A stretch of 64,000 bases of DNA from Nonomuraea purpurea. GTDB taxonomy: Bacteria; Actinomycetota; Actinomycetes; Streptosporangiales; Streptosporangiaceae. The stretch lies in contig NZ_JBHSBI010000002.1 in the NCBI RefSeq assembly GCF_042650645.1, forward strand, positions 434,001 through 498,000, written 5' to 3'. Below, piece by piece: positions 1 to 9,168 of the stretch; position 1 is the stretch's first letter; the number at the start of each line of letters is the position of its first letter. The position numbers were made by a program, and so were the translations under genes. Under the pieces are notes generated by a model that worked only from the letters and a program-made list of their open reading frames with translations, did not search any database and had not been told where the DNA came from.

Positions 1-89
1 GATATTTCAACAATTGTCGGATGGATCACTACATGTCTTCCCTACAACTGATCGGTGATCTCCGTCAATAACGTCTATACCGTCGATTC

Positions 90-2186
90 GTGATTGCCCC
101 GAAGAAGCTGCTGAAGGGTTTGCTGGCGGCCCTCGTGCTGATCCCGGTGAGCCTGATGGCGACCCCTGCTTCCGCAGCACCCCCTGATGACCTCGAATAT
201 CCGTGGCGGCAGAACCACTGGCCGCGAACGCAGCCCTGGCAGATGGACGCACCCGCCGACGGCCAGGCGCTGCGCACCCGCCCACCCGGCGGCCTGCAGC
301 CCATCGATCCGCAGAACTGGAAGAACCCCGACCATATGACGTGGGCGGACTACAAGAAGCCGCCCGGCACCAACTGGAACGACCCTGCCGTCAAGGGCTC
401 GAAACGCACCTTCAAGGGCGCGCTCGTGCTGCTCGACTACCCCAACCAGCCGTTCGTGGTCACCCAGGGCAAGGGCTCGACGATCTTCGCCAACCCCAGC
501 GCCGAGGCCCACGACATCCCGCGTGACCAGGTGGCGAAGTTCTACCAGGACTTCCTCAACACCCCGAACCAGCTCAACCGCGGCCACACCATCCACGAAT
601 ACTGGATGGAGGACTCCGGCGGACGAATCGGCGTGGAGCTGACCGGCTTCGGCCCCTACACGATGCCGGGCAAGGACCACGAGTACGCCATGGAGTACCA
701 GCGTGACGCCTGCCCCGCCGGCGACACCTGCACCAAGAACCTGCGCTCCGACGGCAACGCGGCCTGGGTGGCCGACGTCGGCGACGAGGCGGCCGGCCAG
801 TTCGACTTCGTCTTCTACCTGAGCGCCGGCCAGGACGAGTCGTCGACCTGGCAGGAGTTCGGGATGATGAAGTTCCCGAACAAGGAGGCCGTGACCGACG
901 AGTGGGGTCCGCCCGACCCCGCGCTGCCCAACTGGTCCAAGACCCGCTACGTCGAGTGGACCTCCTGGCAGGCCGGCTCCACCTTCTGGCCCAACGCCCG
1001 CTTCGGTGTCGACTCGGTCCAGGCCGAGAGCTCCGGCATGGCCGTCTACGCCCACGAGTTGAGCCACATCATGGGCATCGCCGACAACTACAACAACCCG
1101 TACGCGGTGCCGCCGCGCCGGGCGTACACCGGCATCTGGGAGATGCTCAGCCGAGGCAGCTTCAACGGCCCGGGCGGCCCGCACTCGCGCTGGCTGATCC
1201 CGCCGACCTCGGGCGGGTCCATGGGTGCTCAGCACATGCTCCGCAACAAGATGAAGCTGGGCATGGTCGACGAGCGCAACGTCCTGCGCCTGTCGCGGGC
1301 GGCTCTCGGCGAGTCCGGCCTGGTCACGGCGAAGGTTCTGGCCCGTGCGGTGCAGCCGGGCAAGAACGAGCTGTCCGGCGTCAACATCTCCTTCGACACC
1401 AAGGACCTCAGCACCTGCCAGGCGAGCGACCCGCTGTGCGACGGCGGCGGCTACGACAACTACACCGTCGAGGTCGTGGACCGCATGGGCTCCGACTCCT
1501 TCACCCCCGACTCGGGCGTGCTCCTGGCCAAGACCAAGAACCAGGACAACTCCCCGTTCGAGTGGGTGATCGACGCCAATCCGCAGGACATCGGCATGAC
1601 CGACTACGTGCTGCCCGACGGGACCGAGGTGCCGATCACGATCGGCGACTACCGCCAGCTCTCCGACGCGCTCTTCCACGCCGGCACCGACTCCGGCAGC
1701 GAGTACGAGTACGTGGACCAGGCCAACCGCCTGCACTTCTACGTCACCGACGTGGAGCGCGACCGTGACGGCGAGCTGTCCTACACGGTCTCGATCCGCT
1801 CGCTGGACGGCGCGGGCCCGCAGAAGCGCGGCGTCAGGCTGCTGCCCGCCGCCGGGATCCCCACCGGGAAGGACGTCACCACCTGCAAGTTCCCGCTGTT
1901 CAACACGGGCAGGGCCGCCCCCGCCAAGGGGCAGCACCCGCAGGACGTCAGCGCCTACCTGAACTCCGATGTCTACCGCCTCAAGGCCGAGGTCCAGGGC
2001 AAGGGCTGGGCCGCCCGGCTCCCGAACGCGCTGGCCTCCGTCGCCTTCGGCAAGCAGGAGTTCGTGAGCGTGAACGCGGTCCGCCAGCCCGGCGCGGACC
2101 CGCTGGCCAAGGTCAAGCTCACCGCCACCTCGGAGAGCGATCCGGGCAAGACCGTGACCGCCACCTGTCATGTGATCGCGATTTAG
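90..2186 (+). CDS. Secreted M6-family zinc metalloprotease (immune inhibitor A-like)
   Basis: A 698-residue exported protease. Residues 1-29 form a signal peptide: KK at 5-6, a hydrophobic core, then ASA before the predicted cleavage at about A29/A30. The zinc-binding HExxH motif is HELSH at residues 322-326, followed by an aromatic and Asn-rich stretch and WEMLSRG, which fits the Met-turn region of M6 peptidases. The remaining ~300 residues look like beta-rich C-terminal domains. M6 enzymes degrade extracellular proteins; the substrate here is unknown. The start is GTG with no clear Shine-Dalgarno sequence, but it places the signal peptide correctly at the N-terminus. Monocistronic: a strong hairpin follows. 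Family assignment is firm, exact start less so. Confidence 0.9.
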   Translation: MIAPKKLLKGLLAALVLIPVSLMATPASAAPPDDLEYPWRQNHWPRTQPWQMDAPADGQALRTRPPGGLQPIDPQNWKNPDHMTWADYKKPPGTNWNDPAVKGSKRTFKGALVLLDYPNQPFVVTQGKGSTIFANPSAEAHDIPRDQVAKFYQDFLNTPNQLNRGHTIHEYWMEDSGGRIGVELTGFGPYTMPGKDHEYAMEYQRDACPAGDTCTKNLRSDGNAAWVADVGDEAAGQFDFVFYLSAGQDESSTWQEFGMMKFPNKEAVTDEWGPPDPALPNWSKTRYVEWTSWQAGSTFWPNARFGVDSVQAESSGMAVYAHELSHIMGIADNYNNPYAVPPRRAYTGIWEMLSRGSFNGPGGPHSRWLIPPTSGGSMGAQHMLRNKMKLGMVDERNVLRLSRAALGESGLVTAKVLARAVQPGKNELSGVNISFDTKDLSTCQASDPLCDGGGYDNYTVEVVDRMGSDSFTPDSGVLLAKTKNQDNSPFEWVIDANPQDIGMTDYVLPDGTEVPITIGDYRQLSDALFHAGTDSGSEYEYVDQANRLHFYVTDVERDRDGELSYTVSIRSLDGAGPQKRGVRLLPAAGIPTGKDVTTCKFPLFNTGRAAPAKGQHPQDVSAYLNSDVYRLKAEVQGKGWAARLPNALASVAFGKQEFVSVNAVRQPGADPLAKVKLTATSESDPGKTVTATCHVIAI

Positions 2187-2195
2187 CGAGATCGG

Positions 2196-2225
2196 TGGGG
2201 TACGGCTGGCGCGGGCCGTACCCCA
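2196..2225 (+). terminator. Strong hairpin terminator after the M6 protease gene
   Basis: An 11-bp perfect stem (TGGGGTACGGC / GCCGTACCCCA) with an 8-nt loop begins 10 nt after the stop codon. No T-tract follows, which is common for actinobacterial terminators. It separates the protease gene from the STAND gene. Confidence 0.7.
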
Positions 2226-2255
2226 TCGGCTTGAATCACCCCGAGGGGGTGTTCG

Positions 2256-4778
2256 TTGACAGGGGATCTACCGGATAAACCTCGACAACGACGGCGAAAG
2301 CTTCGATGGGCCGCGCCCGTTTCGGCGGGTCTGGCGGCAGCCGCGGCGAGCGTGCTGACGGCGTCCGTGGATTGGGAGATCCCGCCCGTCGCCAAGATCG
2401 GCGTGACCATGGCGGCGGCCCTCCTCGTCGGGCTGACCACCTGGGCCACCACGGACACGCGGCCCCAGCGCGAGCTGCCCGCCGACCCCGGCTCGCTCGC
2501 GCCCGACCAGTGGCCGCCCGTGCCCGAGCACTTCACCGGGCGCGCGGAACCGCTCGCCGAGCTGCGCGAGGTCTTCTCCGCCCGCCGCAATCCCTCCGAC
2601 CTCTCGCCCCCGATCGTGGTCTCCGTGTACGGCCGAGGCGGCGTCGGCAAGTCGGCGCTGATGACCAGGTTCGGGCAGGAGGTCGCCGACTGGTTCCCCG
2701 ACGGCAGGCTCTACGCCGACCTGCGCGGCGGCGTCGACGCCCCGGTACGCCCCGACGAGGTCCTGATCGGGTTCCTGCGCGCGCTGGACGTACGCCTGAC
2801 CACCGACCCCGGCGGGCTGGACGAGTTGCGCAAGCTCTGGCTGACCTGGACCAAGGGCCGCAGGATCCTCATCGGCCTCGACAACGCCCACGACGCCGAC
2901 CAGGTCAAAGCGCTGATCCCGGCCGAGCAGGGCTGCGCGGTGCTGGTCACCTCGCGCGCGCCGCTGTACCTGAACGGCACGCACGACACGCGGCTGGGCG
3001 TCTTCAGCGAGGCGCACGGCGTGGAGCTGCTGGCCAGGCTGGCCGGCGGCGCCAGGATCGTGGACGACCTCGACGCCGCCAAGGAGATCGTCCGGCTCTG
3101 CGACTACCTGCCGCTGGCCGTCAACATCTGCGGCGGCCGGCTCGCCACCCGCGAGCAGTGGACGCTGCGCGAGATGGCCGGCCGGCTGGCCGACACGCGC
3201 CGCCGTCTCGACCAGCTCGAAGTCGCCCAGACCGTCGACAAGAGCGTGCGGGCCTCGGTCCAGCTCAGCTACGACGACTGCACGGGGATGCAGCGCCGCC
3301 TGCTGCGGCTGCTCAGCGCGCTGCCCTCGGCCGACGTGCCCGGCTGGGTGGCCGGCGAACTGCTCGACATCTCCGGGCTCGACGGCGCCGACCAGCTCGA
3401 AGCCCTCATCGACGCCCAGCTCGCCGAGTGCTCGGGCACCGACCAGACCGGCACGATGCGCTACCGCCTGCACGACCTGGTCAGGGTGTTCGCGGCCGAG
3501 CTGGCCGAGCGGGACGAGGCAGAGCGGCGACGCGCCGCGATCGAACGGGTGCTCCACGGCTACCGCCGCCGCGCCGAGGATGCGGCCCAGAACCGCTGGC
3601 CGCAGGACTGGAGCAGAGGCGGCCGCCGCGCCAGCGCCGACGGCCAGCTCAGGGCCGGTGACTGGCTCAACGCCGAGCGGCTCACGCTCCTCGCCATGAT
3701 CTACCTGGCCCGCCAGCTCCGGCTGTGGGAGCTGACGTGGGGGCTGGCCAGGGCGTTCTGCTCGTTGTGCCACTCGCTGCGCGCGTACTGGTCCGACTGG
3801 TCCGCCGTGGCCGAGATCGGCCGCGAGGCCGCCTCACAGACGGGCGACCGGCGGGCGCTGGCCATCGCGCTGCTCGACAGCGCCTCCGTGCACGGCGGAC
3901 TCGGGCTGCGCGAGCGGGCGCTGGGGGAGGCCGAGCAGGCGCTGGAGATCTTCACCGAACTGGGCGAGTCGTGGTGGGCGGCCAGGGCGATGCGCACGAT
4001 CGGGATGACGCTGTTCAGCGACGGCCACCTCGACCGGGCACAGGACTACCTGATCGGGGCCATCACCGGGTTCAAGGGCGAGGACGACCTGTGGTGGATG
4101 GCCCGCACCCAGCGCAACCTGGCCGAGATGCGCATGGCCGAGCGGCGTCCAGAAGAGGCCAGGGAGCTCCTTGAGGACGCGCTGGAGATCTTCAAACGCG
4201 AGGGCAACCGCTACTCCGAGGCCCAGACGCTGCGCGTCTACGGCGAGGTGCTGGCGGCCCAGGCCAGAGGCGACTACCGCACCGGCGACCACCGGCTGGC
4301 GGCCAACCTGTTCACCAGGGCGGGCTTCAGCCTCGACCGGGCCGCCGAGATGTTCAGGCAGCGGGGCGAGCTGTGGGAGGAGGCCCGCTGCCTGCGCGCC
4401 GCGGGCGAGGTCGGAGATCCCGACAACGGGCTGCGCGAGCTGGACTTCGTCCGGCGGGCCGAGGAGATCCTGGTCGCGCTCGGCGACTCCTGGGGCGTGG
4501 CCCGCACCGCCGTCTCCGCGGGGCGGGCGCTGGCGCGTCTGGGGCGGATCGAGGAGTCGGAGCAGGAGCTGCGACGGGCGGTGCAGGCGTTCGAGGCGCT
4601 GGAGGACCGCTGGTGGATGGCGCTGAGCTTGCGCTACCTCGGGGAGGCGCACCTGGAGGCGGGCGGACGCGGGGCCGCCGTCGGACCGCTGGAGCAGGCC
4701 AGGGACATCTACCGCAGCCTCGGGAATGAGGCCGGCATGCGCAGAACCCTGGAGCTCCTCAGACGCGCGGCGGCCTGA
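2256..4778 (+). CDS. Membrane-anchored STAND NTPase (NB-ARC plus TPR)
   Basis: An 840-residue protein with three parts. An N-terminal basic stretch (RQRRRK) is followed by two hydrophobic segments at about residues 20-38 and 46-65, predicted to anchor it in the membrane. An NB-ARC-type NTPase follows, with Walker A GRGGVGKS at 126-133 and Walker B ending at D209 (ILIGLD). The C-terminal half is helical TPR-like repeats with many DxWWxAR and LGE patterns. Such proteins switch on ATP binding and act as regulators or sensors; no DNA-binding or effector domain is recognisable. The start is a TTG chosen because GAGGGGG lies about 6 nt upstream and no ATG fits. The 3' end overlaps the convergent neighbour by 20 bp. 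Function beyond the class is unknown. Confidence 0.8.
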   Translation: MTGDLPDKPRQRRRKLRWAAPVSAGLAAAAASVLTASVDWEIPPVAKIGVTMAAALLVGLTTWATTDTRPQRELPADPGSLAPDQWPPVPEHFTGRAEPLAELREVFSARRNPSDLSPPIVVSVYGRGGVGKSALMTRFGQEVADWFPDGRLYADLRGGVDAPVRPDEVLIGFLRALDVRLTTDPGGLDELRKLWLTWTKGRRILIGLDNAHDADQVKALIPAEQGCAVLVTSRAPLYLNGTHDTRLGVFSEAHGVELLARLAGGARIVDDLDAAKEIVRLCDYLPLAVNICGGRLATREQWTLREMAGRLADTRRRLDQLEVAQTVDKSVRASVQLSYDDCTGMQRRLLRLLSALPSADVPGWVAGELLDISGLDGADQLEALIDAQLAECSGTDQTGTMRYRLHDLVRVFAAELAERDEAERRRAAIERVLHGYRRRAEDAAQNRWPQDWSRGGRRASADGQLRAGDWLNAERLTLLAMIYLARQLRLWELTWGLARAFCSLCHSLRAYWSDWSAVAEIGREAASQTGDRRALAIALLDSASVHGGLGLRERALGEAEQALEIFTELGESWWAARAMRTIGMTLFSDGHLDRAQDYLIGAITGFKGEDDLWWMARTQRNLAEMRMAERRPEEARELLEDALEIFKREGNRYSEAQTLRVYGEVLAAQARGDYRTGDHRLAANLFTRAGFSLDRAAEMFRQRGELWEEARCLRAAGEVGDPDNGLRELDFVRRAEEILVALGDSWGVARTAVSAGRALARLGRIEESEQELRRAVQAFEALEDRWWMALSLRYLGEAHLEAGGRGAAVGPLEQARDIYRSLGNEAGMRRTLELLRRAAA

Positions 4779-5676
4779 CGGCGGGCGGCCCGCTCATGTC
4801 ATCGGGGCCGATCGGGGCTCTGAGCAGTTCGCCTGCCGTCTGCCTGGCCTGCAGGATGCTCTCCTCGAACAACTTGCGCACGTGCGCCGCCTGGTCGGCC
4901 AGCTCCCTGATGTGGCCGTGGGCCAGGTCGTCCCTGACGGTGTCGGCGAGCAGCTCCTGGTACTCGGGCGTCTTGGCGGCCAGCGCCTCCAGTCGCGTGT
5001 GCGTGTGGAAGACCTTGTCGGCCTTGAGCACCTGCTTGGCGTACTTCTCCAGATGGCGCACGCGCCTGGTCAGCGACGTCCAGGCGGCGTCGAGCGCGCT
5101 CGTGTACGGCTTGAACGCGTCCTCCATGCCGGTCGGCAGGTCACGCGGGATGATCTTGCCTTGCTCGGCGTGCATGGACGACAACCGCCGCAGCCGCTGG
5201 GCGATCTGCCAGACCTCCTCGGGCAGCGACACCTGGTTGTCGATGGTGTCGATCAGCCCGGCGTGGTGGACGCGGGAGCGCAGGATGGCCTCGACCGCGT
5301 TCTGGGCCCTGCGCAGCAACATCTGGCAGGGATAGTCCAGCTCCTCGGGGAGGATGTACTGCTGCGCGTGGGCCTGGGCCAGGCGCAGTCTTCGCCTGGT
5401 CGTTCGATAGGTGCTGTCCAGCGCCATCCATCGGAACAGGACGATCAACCCGATGCCCACGCCGGCGGTCATGAGGAGGGGCGATCCGGCCACGACGGCG
5501 AGTACCAGCAGGAAGCCCGGGAGTATGAGGAGTATGGCGGGGTTGTGCGTGGTGTCCATGCGTCTGCCGGAGCGAGCCATACGGAGTATGTGCAGATGCG
5601 ACCGTAGCTCGGCTGAGATCGCCGGGGGCAGCGATGGGTCGATCACCAGCCGGGGAGGCAGCGCTCGTGGATCCAT
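4759..5676 (-). CDS. Conserved hypothetical membrane protein with long helical C-terminus
   Basis: 305 residues. I do not recognise the family. Residues 1-45 are soluble, two adjacent membrane segments lie at about 46-62 and 67-84 (AILLILPGFLLVLAVVAG and a Val/Ile/Leu-rich partner), and the last ~220 residues are charged and helical, rich in Arg, Leu and Gln, probably cytoplasmic and coiled. It is convergent with the STAND gene (20-bp overlap) and divergent from the phosphatase gene. No catalytic motif is visible. Confidence 0.7.
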   Translation of the reverse strand: MDPRALPPRLVIDPSLPPAISAELRSHLHILRMARSGRRMDTTHNPAILLILPGFLLVLAVVAGSPLLMTAGVGIGLIVLFRWMALDSTYRTTRRRLRLAQAHAQQYILPEELDYPCQMLLRRAQNAVEAILRSRVHHAGLIDTIDNQVSLPEEVWQIAQRLRRLSSMHAEQGKIIPRDLPTGMEDAFKPYTSALDAAWTSLTRRVRHLEKYAKQVLKADKVFHTHTRLEALAAKTPEYQELLADTVRDDLAHGHIRELADQAAHVRKLFEESILQARQTAGELLRAPIGPDDMSGPPAVRPPRV

Positions 5677-5740
5677 ACGTTCATGCTGCGTTATGAAGGT
5701 CGCATTCGCTCATCTTTGAGGGACATATAGGGTCGAGATA

Positions 5741-6532
5741 ATGACAGAGATGACGAGATGGATCGATCTGGAAGGCGCGGTCAACGCGCGTGACCTGGGC
5801 GGGCTCCCCACGAGTGACGGCGGTCACACTCTCAGCGGCCGCATCTTCCGCGCCGACAACCTGCAGGGACTCACCCCCGCGGACGTGGCCCTGCTGGTGA
5901 ACGAGCTGAACCTGCGCCATGTCGTAGATCTCCGATCGAACGCCGAGGTGTCGCTGGAGGGCCCGGGCCCGCTGACGCAGGTGCCCGAGGTGCGCCACCA
6001 CCACCTGACGCTGTTCGCCGAAGGAGGCAGGCACACCGATGTCGAGGCCGACACCATCGACGGCGACCGGGTGCTGCCGTGGGCCGAACGCGTGCTGGAC
6101 GAAGAGCTCCGCGTGAGCGGCTTCTACTTCGGCTACCTGCGCGACCGGCCCGACTCGGTGGTCGCCGCGCTGCGCGCCATGGCCATGAACGACGGCGCCT
6201 CGCTGGTGCACTGCGCGGCCGGCAAGGATCGCACCGGCGTGCTGTCGGCGCTGGCGCTGGAACTGGCCGGCGCGACCCGGGAGGCGATAGTCGATGACTA
6301 CGTCGCCACGGGCGAACGCCTTGAGCTGATACTCAAGCGGCTGCGCGGCAGCGCCACCTACCGCGACGACCTCGACGCACGGCCCGCCGACGACCACCGG
6401 CCCCGCGCCCGCTACATCGAGCAGTTCCTCGGCGTCCTGGACGTGCGCTTCGGCGGCCCGCTGGAGTGGCTGGGACGCCACGGCTGGACGGACGCCGACA
6501 CCGCCGCCATGCGCGCCCGCCTGCGTGACTGA
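5741..6532 (+). CDS. Tyrosine/serine protein phosphatase (PF13350-type)
   Basis: 263 residues. The phosphatase signature HCAAGKDRTG spans residues 157-166, with the nucleophile C158 and the phosphate-binding R163. The N-terminal RDLGG (NARDLGGLP) and RADNLQGLT blocks are typical of the actinobacterial MptpB-like Tyr/Ser phosphatases. It dephosphorylates phosphoproteins or phospholipids; the substrate cannot be told. There is no signal peptide. ATG 5741 has a weak Shine-Dalgarno sequence; a second ATG nine bases on is possible. It ends 2 bp before the convergent oxidoreductase. Confidence 0.9.
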   Translation: MTEMTRWIDLEGAVNARDLGGLPTSDGGHTLSGRIFRADNLQGLTPADVALLVNELNLRHVVDLRSNAEVSLEGPGPLTQVPEVRHHHLTLFAEGGRHTDVEADTIDGDRVLPWAERVLDEELRVSGFYFGYLRDRPDSVVAALRAMAMNDGASLVHCAAGKDRTGVLSALALELAGATREAIVDDYVATGERLELILKRLRGSATYRDDLDARPADDHRPRARYIEQFLGVLDVRFGGPLEWLGRHGWTDADTAAMRARLRD

Positions 6533-6534
6533 GC

Positions 6535-7575
6535 TCAGCCCAGGTGCACCACGATCCGCTGGGCCGCCGACAACCTGGCCGCCTCGATGACGGTCAGCAC
6601 GTCGATCGCGCTCTGCGGATCCACGGGCGGCGCCGCGCCATCCCGCAGCGCCGCCACCACGCCCCGATAGAAGTCCAGGTACGACCCCGGCTCCGTCAGC
6701 ACCGCCCGCTGATCGTCCACGGTGCCGAGCACGCCCCAGCGCTCCTGCTCGTCGTCCCCGAACCCGGGCGCATCGGGTGACATCCCGGCCCGCAGCCGCT
6801 CCTCCTGCACGTCCATCCCGTACTTCACGAACCCCGCCTCCGACCCCAGCACCCGGAACCTCGGGCCCGGCAGCGGGGCCACCGCGCCGGCCCACAGGTG
6901 CGACCGGGCGCCGCCCGCATGGGTCAGCGCGACGAACGTGTCGTCGTCCGAGCCCACCCCCGCCCGCCGGACGTCGCTCTCGCAGTAGACCTCCCGCACC
7001 GGCCCCAGAAGCTGGACGGCCTGGTCGACGAGATGGGTTCCCAGGTCGTAGAGCAGGCCGCCGACCTCCTCCTCGCCGCCGCTCTCCCGCCAGCCGCCCT
7101 TCGGCACCGGCCGCCACCGCTCGAACCGCGACTCCAGCCGCCTCACCTCACCCAGACGCCCCTCACCGACCAGCCTCCGCAAGGTGCGGAAGTCGCCATC
7201 CCACCTCCTGTTGTGGAAGACGGTCAACATCACCCCGCGCTCCTCGGCCAGCCGCGACAACTCCCGCCCCTCCTCGGCGGTCCTGGCCAGCGGCTTGTCC
7301 ACAACGACGGGCAACCCCTGGGCAAGCGCGGCAGCGGCCGTGCTCACATGGGTCCTGTTGGGCGAGGCCACAACCACGAGATCACAAAGACGCCAGAGCT
7401 CTTCCACGTCGGAAACAGCCCGCACCCCATACTTCGCCTCAACCTCGGCCCGCCGCCCGGAATCACGGGTCACAACAGCGGCCAACACCAGCCCCGGGGT
7501 GGCATGGATCAGCGGCGCATGAAAGAACGCCCCAGCAGGCCCGTATCCAACAAGACCAACCCGGATATCACTCAT
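6535..7575 (-). CDS. Gfo/Idh/MocA family NAD(P)-dependent oxidoreductase
   Basis: 346 residues, standard family length. An N-terminal Rossmann fold carries the dinucleotide-binding VGLVGYGPAG (residues 6-15). The family's catalytic Lys-Pro appears as DKPLA with K94-P95, and HNRRWDGDF follows in the usual place. The C-terminal half fits the alpha/beta dehydrogenase domain, with GGLLYDLGTHLVDQ carrying the usual DxxxHxxD residues. Members oxidise or reduce sugars, inositols and similar alcohols; the substrate is not evident. Monocistronic, with a small hairpin (stem GGGCGC/GCGCCC, 7624-7643) in its upstream region. Confidence 0.9.
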   Translation of the reverse strand: MSDIRVGLVGYGPAGAFFHAPLIHATPGLVLAAVVTRDSGRRAEVEAKYGVRAVSDVEELWRLCDLVVVASPNRTHVSTAAAALAQGLPVVVDKPLARTAEEGRELSRLAEERGVMLTVFHNRRWDGDFRTLRRLVGEGRLGEVRRLESRFERWRPVPKGGWRESGGEEEVGGLLYDLGTHLVDQAVQLLGPVREVYCESDVRRAGVGSDDDTFVALTHAGGARSHLWAGAVAPLPGPRFRVLGSEAGFVKYGMDVQEERLRAGMSPDAPGFGDDEQERWGVLGTVDDQRAVLTEPGSYLDFYRGVVAALRDGAAPPVDPQSAIDVLTVIEAARLSAAQRIVVHLG

Positions 7576-7756
7576 CGGCCCAGGCTATCCCGGCCCACGA
7601 AGAAACCACTTAACAGGCCAACAGGGCGCACGTAACGGCGCCCCGCCACTGAAGGGCTCAGAGGCCGTTTTCCTGGAGGGCCCTCAGCCGAAGTGCGGGG
7701 GTGGCGGGTGGGGAGGCGAAGCCGTACAAGATGGATGTGGGGTTTTTCGTGAAGAA

Positions 7757-8656
7757 TCACTCGTCATCGCGCTCGGCGAGGAAGCGCTCGAACTGGGCGG
7801 CGAGTTCGTCGCCGGTGGGCATCGGGGTGGTTTCCGCCATCAGGTTCTCGCGCTCCGTGCCGCCCGCGAAGGCGTCGTACTGCTGTTCCAGCCCCGTGAT
7901 GGCGGTGGACAGTTCGGTGGAGGCCTGGATCTGCTCCTCGATCTCCGTCGTCGTGCGGCCGGCCGCCTCGCGCAGCGTGTCCATCGGGAACACCAGCCCC
8001 GTGCCTCTCGTCACCGCCTCCAGGGCGGCGATGGCGGCGGTCGGGTACTCGGCCTGCGAGAGGTAGTGCGGCACGTGCACCGCGTACCCGAGCGCGTCGT
8101 GGCCCTGCGCGCCGAGCCGCAGTTCCAGCAGCGCGGCCATGCTCCCCGGGACCTGGACGCGTCCGAACGCGCTCGTCTGTGAGTTGATCAGCTCGGGCCT
8201 GCTGGCGTGCATGGTGATGCCCAGCGGCCGGGTGTGCGGGACGGCCATCGGGATGCCGTGCGCCGTCACCAGCTTGCCCACGCCGAACCCCTGGGCCAGC
8301 GCGGCGACAGCCTTGGTGAACAGCTCCCATTCCCTGTCGGGCTCGGGCCCGCTCAGAATCAGGAACGGTGTCCCCGTCGAGTCCTTCGCGACGTGCACGA
8401 TCAGTTCGGGGCTTTCACATTCGACCCATCGGTCGGTGTCGAAGGTCATGATGGGCCGTCGTGACCGGTAGTCGAGCAGCCGGTCCACGTCGAACGTCGC
8501 CACGACCCGGTGCTCCAGCTCGGCCAGCAGGTGGCCTACCGCGAGGCGTCCGGCACCCCCGGCGTCGACGAAACCGTCGAAGTAGTACAGCAACACCGGA
8601 TCGGTCAGCTCGGGCGCATCGTCTGCGAGCTGGTAGAGATCCTTCGGGTCGAACAC
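7757..8656 (-). CDS. PAC2 family protein
   Basis: 299 residues from the GTG at 8656, giving the N-terminus VFDPKDLYQLADDAPEL. The reading frame is open further upstream, but that extension is Arg/Pro-rich and does not look coding, whereas AGGGAAAGG lies about 10 nt before this GTG. The core LLYYFDGFVDAGGAGRLAVGHL and the Pro-Leu-Gly-Ile-Thr segment are typical of PAC2 proteins, relatives of the proteasome assembly chaperone 2 that are common in proteasome-bearing actinobacteria. The bacterial role is not settled. Confidence 0.85.
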   Translation of the reverse strand: MFDPKDLYQLADDAPELTDPVLLYYFDGFVDAGGAGRLAVGHLLAELEHRVVATFDVDRLLDYRSRRPIMTFDTDRWVECESPELIVHVAKDSTGTPFLILSGPEPDREWELFTKAVAALAQGFGVGKLVTAHGIPMAVPHTRPLGITMHASRPELINSQTSAFGRVQVPGSMAALLELRLGAQGHDALGYAVHVPHYLSQAEYPTAAIAALEAVTRGTGLVFPMDTLREAAGRTTTEIEEQIQASTELSTAITGLEQQYDAFAGGTERENLMAETTPMPTGDELAAQFERFLAERDDE

Positions 8657-8742
8657 GGTTGGACAGCCTTTCCCTAGGTACTCTTCACCAGAACCTACGG
8701 CGCGTCGGAACGATTCCGTGCACGGCACCCTATCGAGGAACA

Positions 8743-9096
8743 ATGGGACGTATGGTCGGGGAGCCGGAGATCGAGGCGTCCGAGTCCAGGATGTTCGACC
8801 TGGCCAGGGCGGGCGGCACCGAACCATCGCGAGCGGGGGTCCCGGCCGATCTGGCCAACGCCGAAGGTGACACTTTGCTGATGCCGGCGGCTTATTACGG
8901 TCACGCCGACACTCTACGAATGCTTGTCACATTTGGGGCCGATCTCCACCGGGTCAACGAGCGTGGCAAGAAACCGCTCGCGTGCGCGGTGTTCAAGAAG
9001 GAGTCCGCCGTGGTCAGAGCGTTGCTCGACGCCGGGTGCCGATCCGAACGCCGGAGCGCCGTCCGTGTGCGACACGGTATGAATGTTTGCGAATGA
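8743..9096 (+). CDS. Small ankyrin-repeat protein with a frameshifted C-terminus
   Basis: 117 residues. Two ankyrin repeats are clear: EGDTLLMPAAYYGHADTLRMLV and the following RGKKPLACAVFKKESAVVRALLDAG. ATG 8743 is preceded by GAGGAA at a short spacing; ATG 8752 is an alternative. After LLDAG the frame gives an atypical basic tail. Removing one G from the GGG at 9034-9036 restores the expected GADPNAG-APS ankyrin continuation, which then meets an in-frame TGA before MFAND. The gene therefore looks damaged at its 3' end; the repeat core is intact and may still be made. Confidence 0.65.
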   Translation: MGRMVGEPEIEASESRMFDLARAGGTEPSRAGVPADLANAEGDTLLMPAAYYGHADTLRMLVTFGADLHRVNERGKKPLACAVFKKESAVVRALLDAGCRSERRSAVRVRHGMNVCE

Positions 9097-9168
9097 CCAG
9101 TTTATCCGGTGGTTCACGCAAAGTGATTCATAGTATGAAATAAGCGTTAAAGACCTCGAAGTTGCCGA

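Noticed and set aside
75..2171. Long antisense open frame across the M6 protease gene
   Set aside because: It mirrors the real gene in a GC-rich genome; its protein is Val/Gly/Ala/Arg-rich with no motif, while the + strand has a signal peptide and HExxH.
2268..3773. 501-codon minus-strand frame inside the STAND gene
   Set aside because: Shadow frame; no motif, no ribosome site, biased composition.
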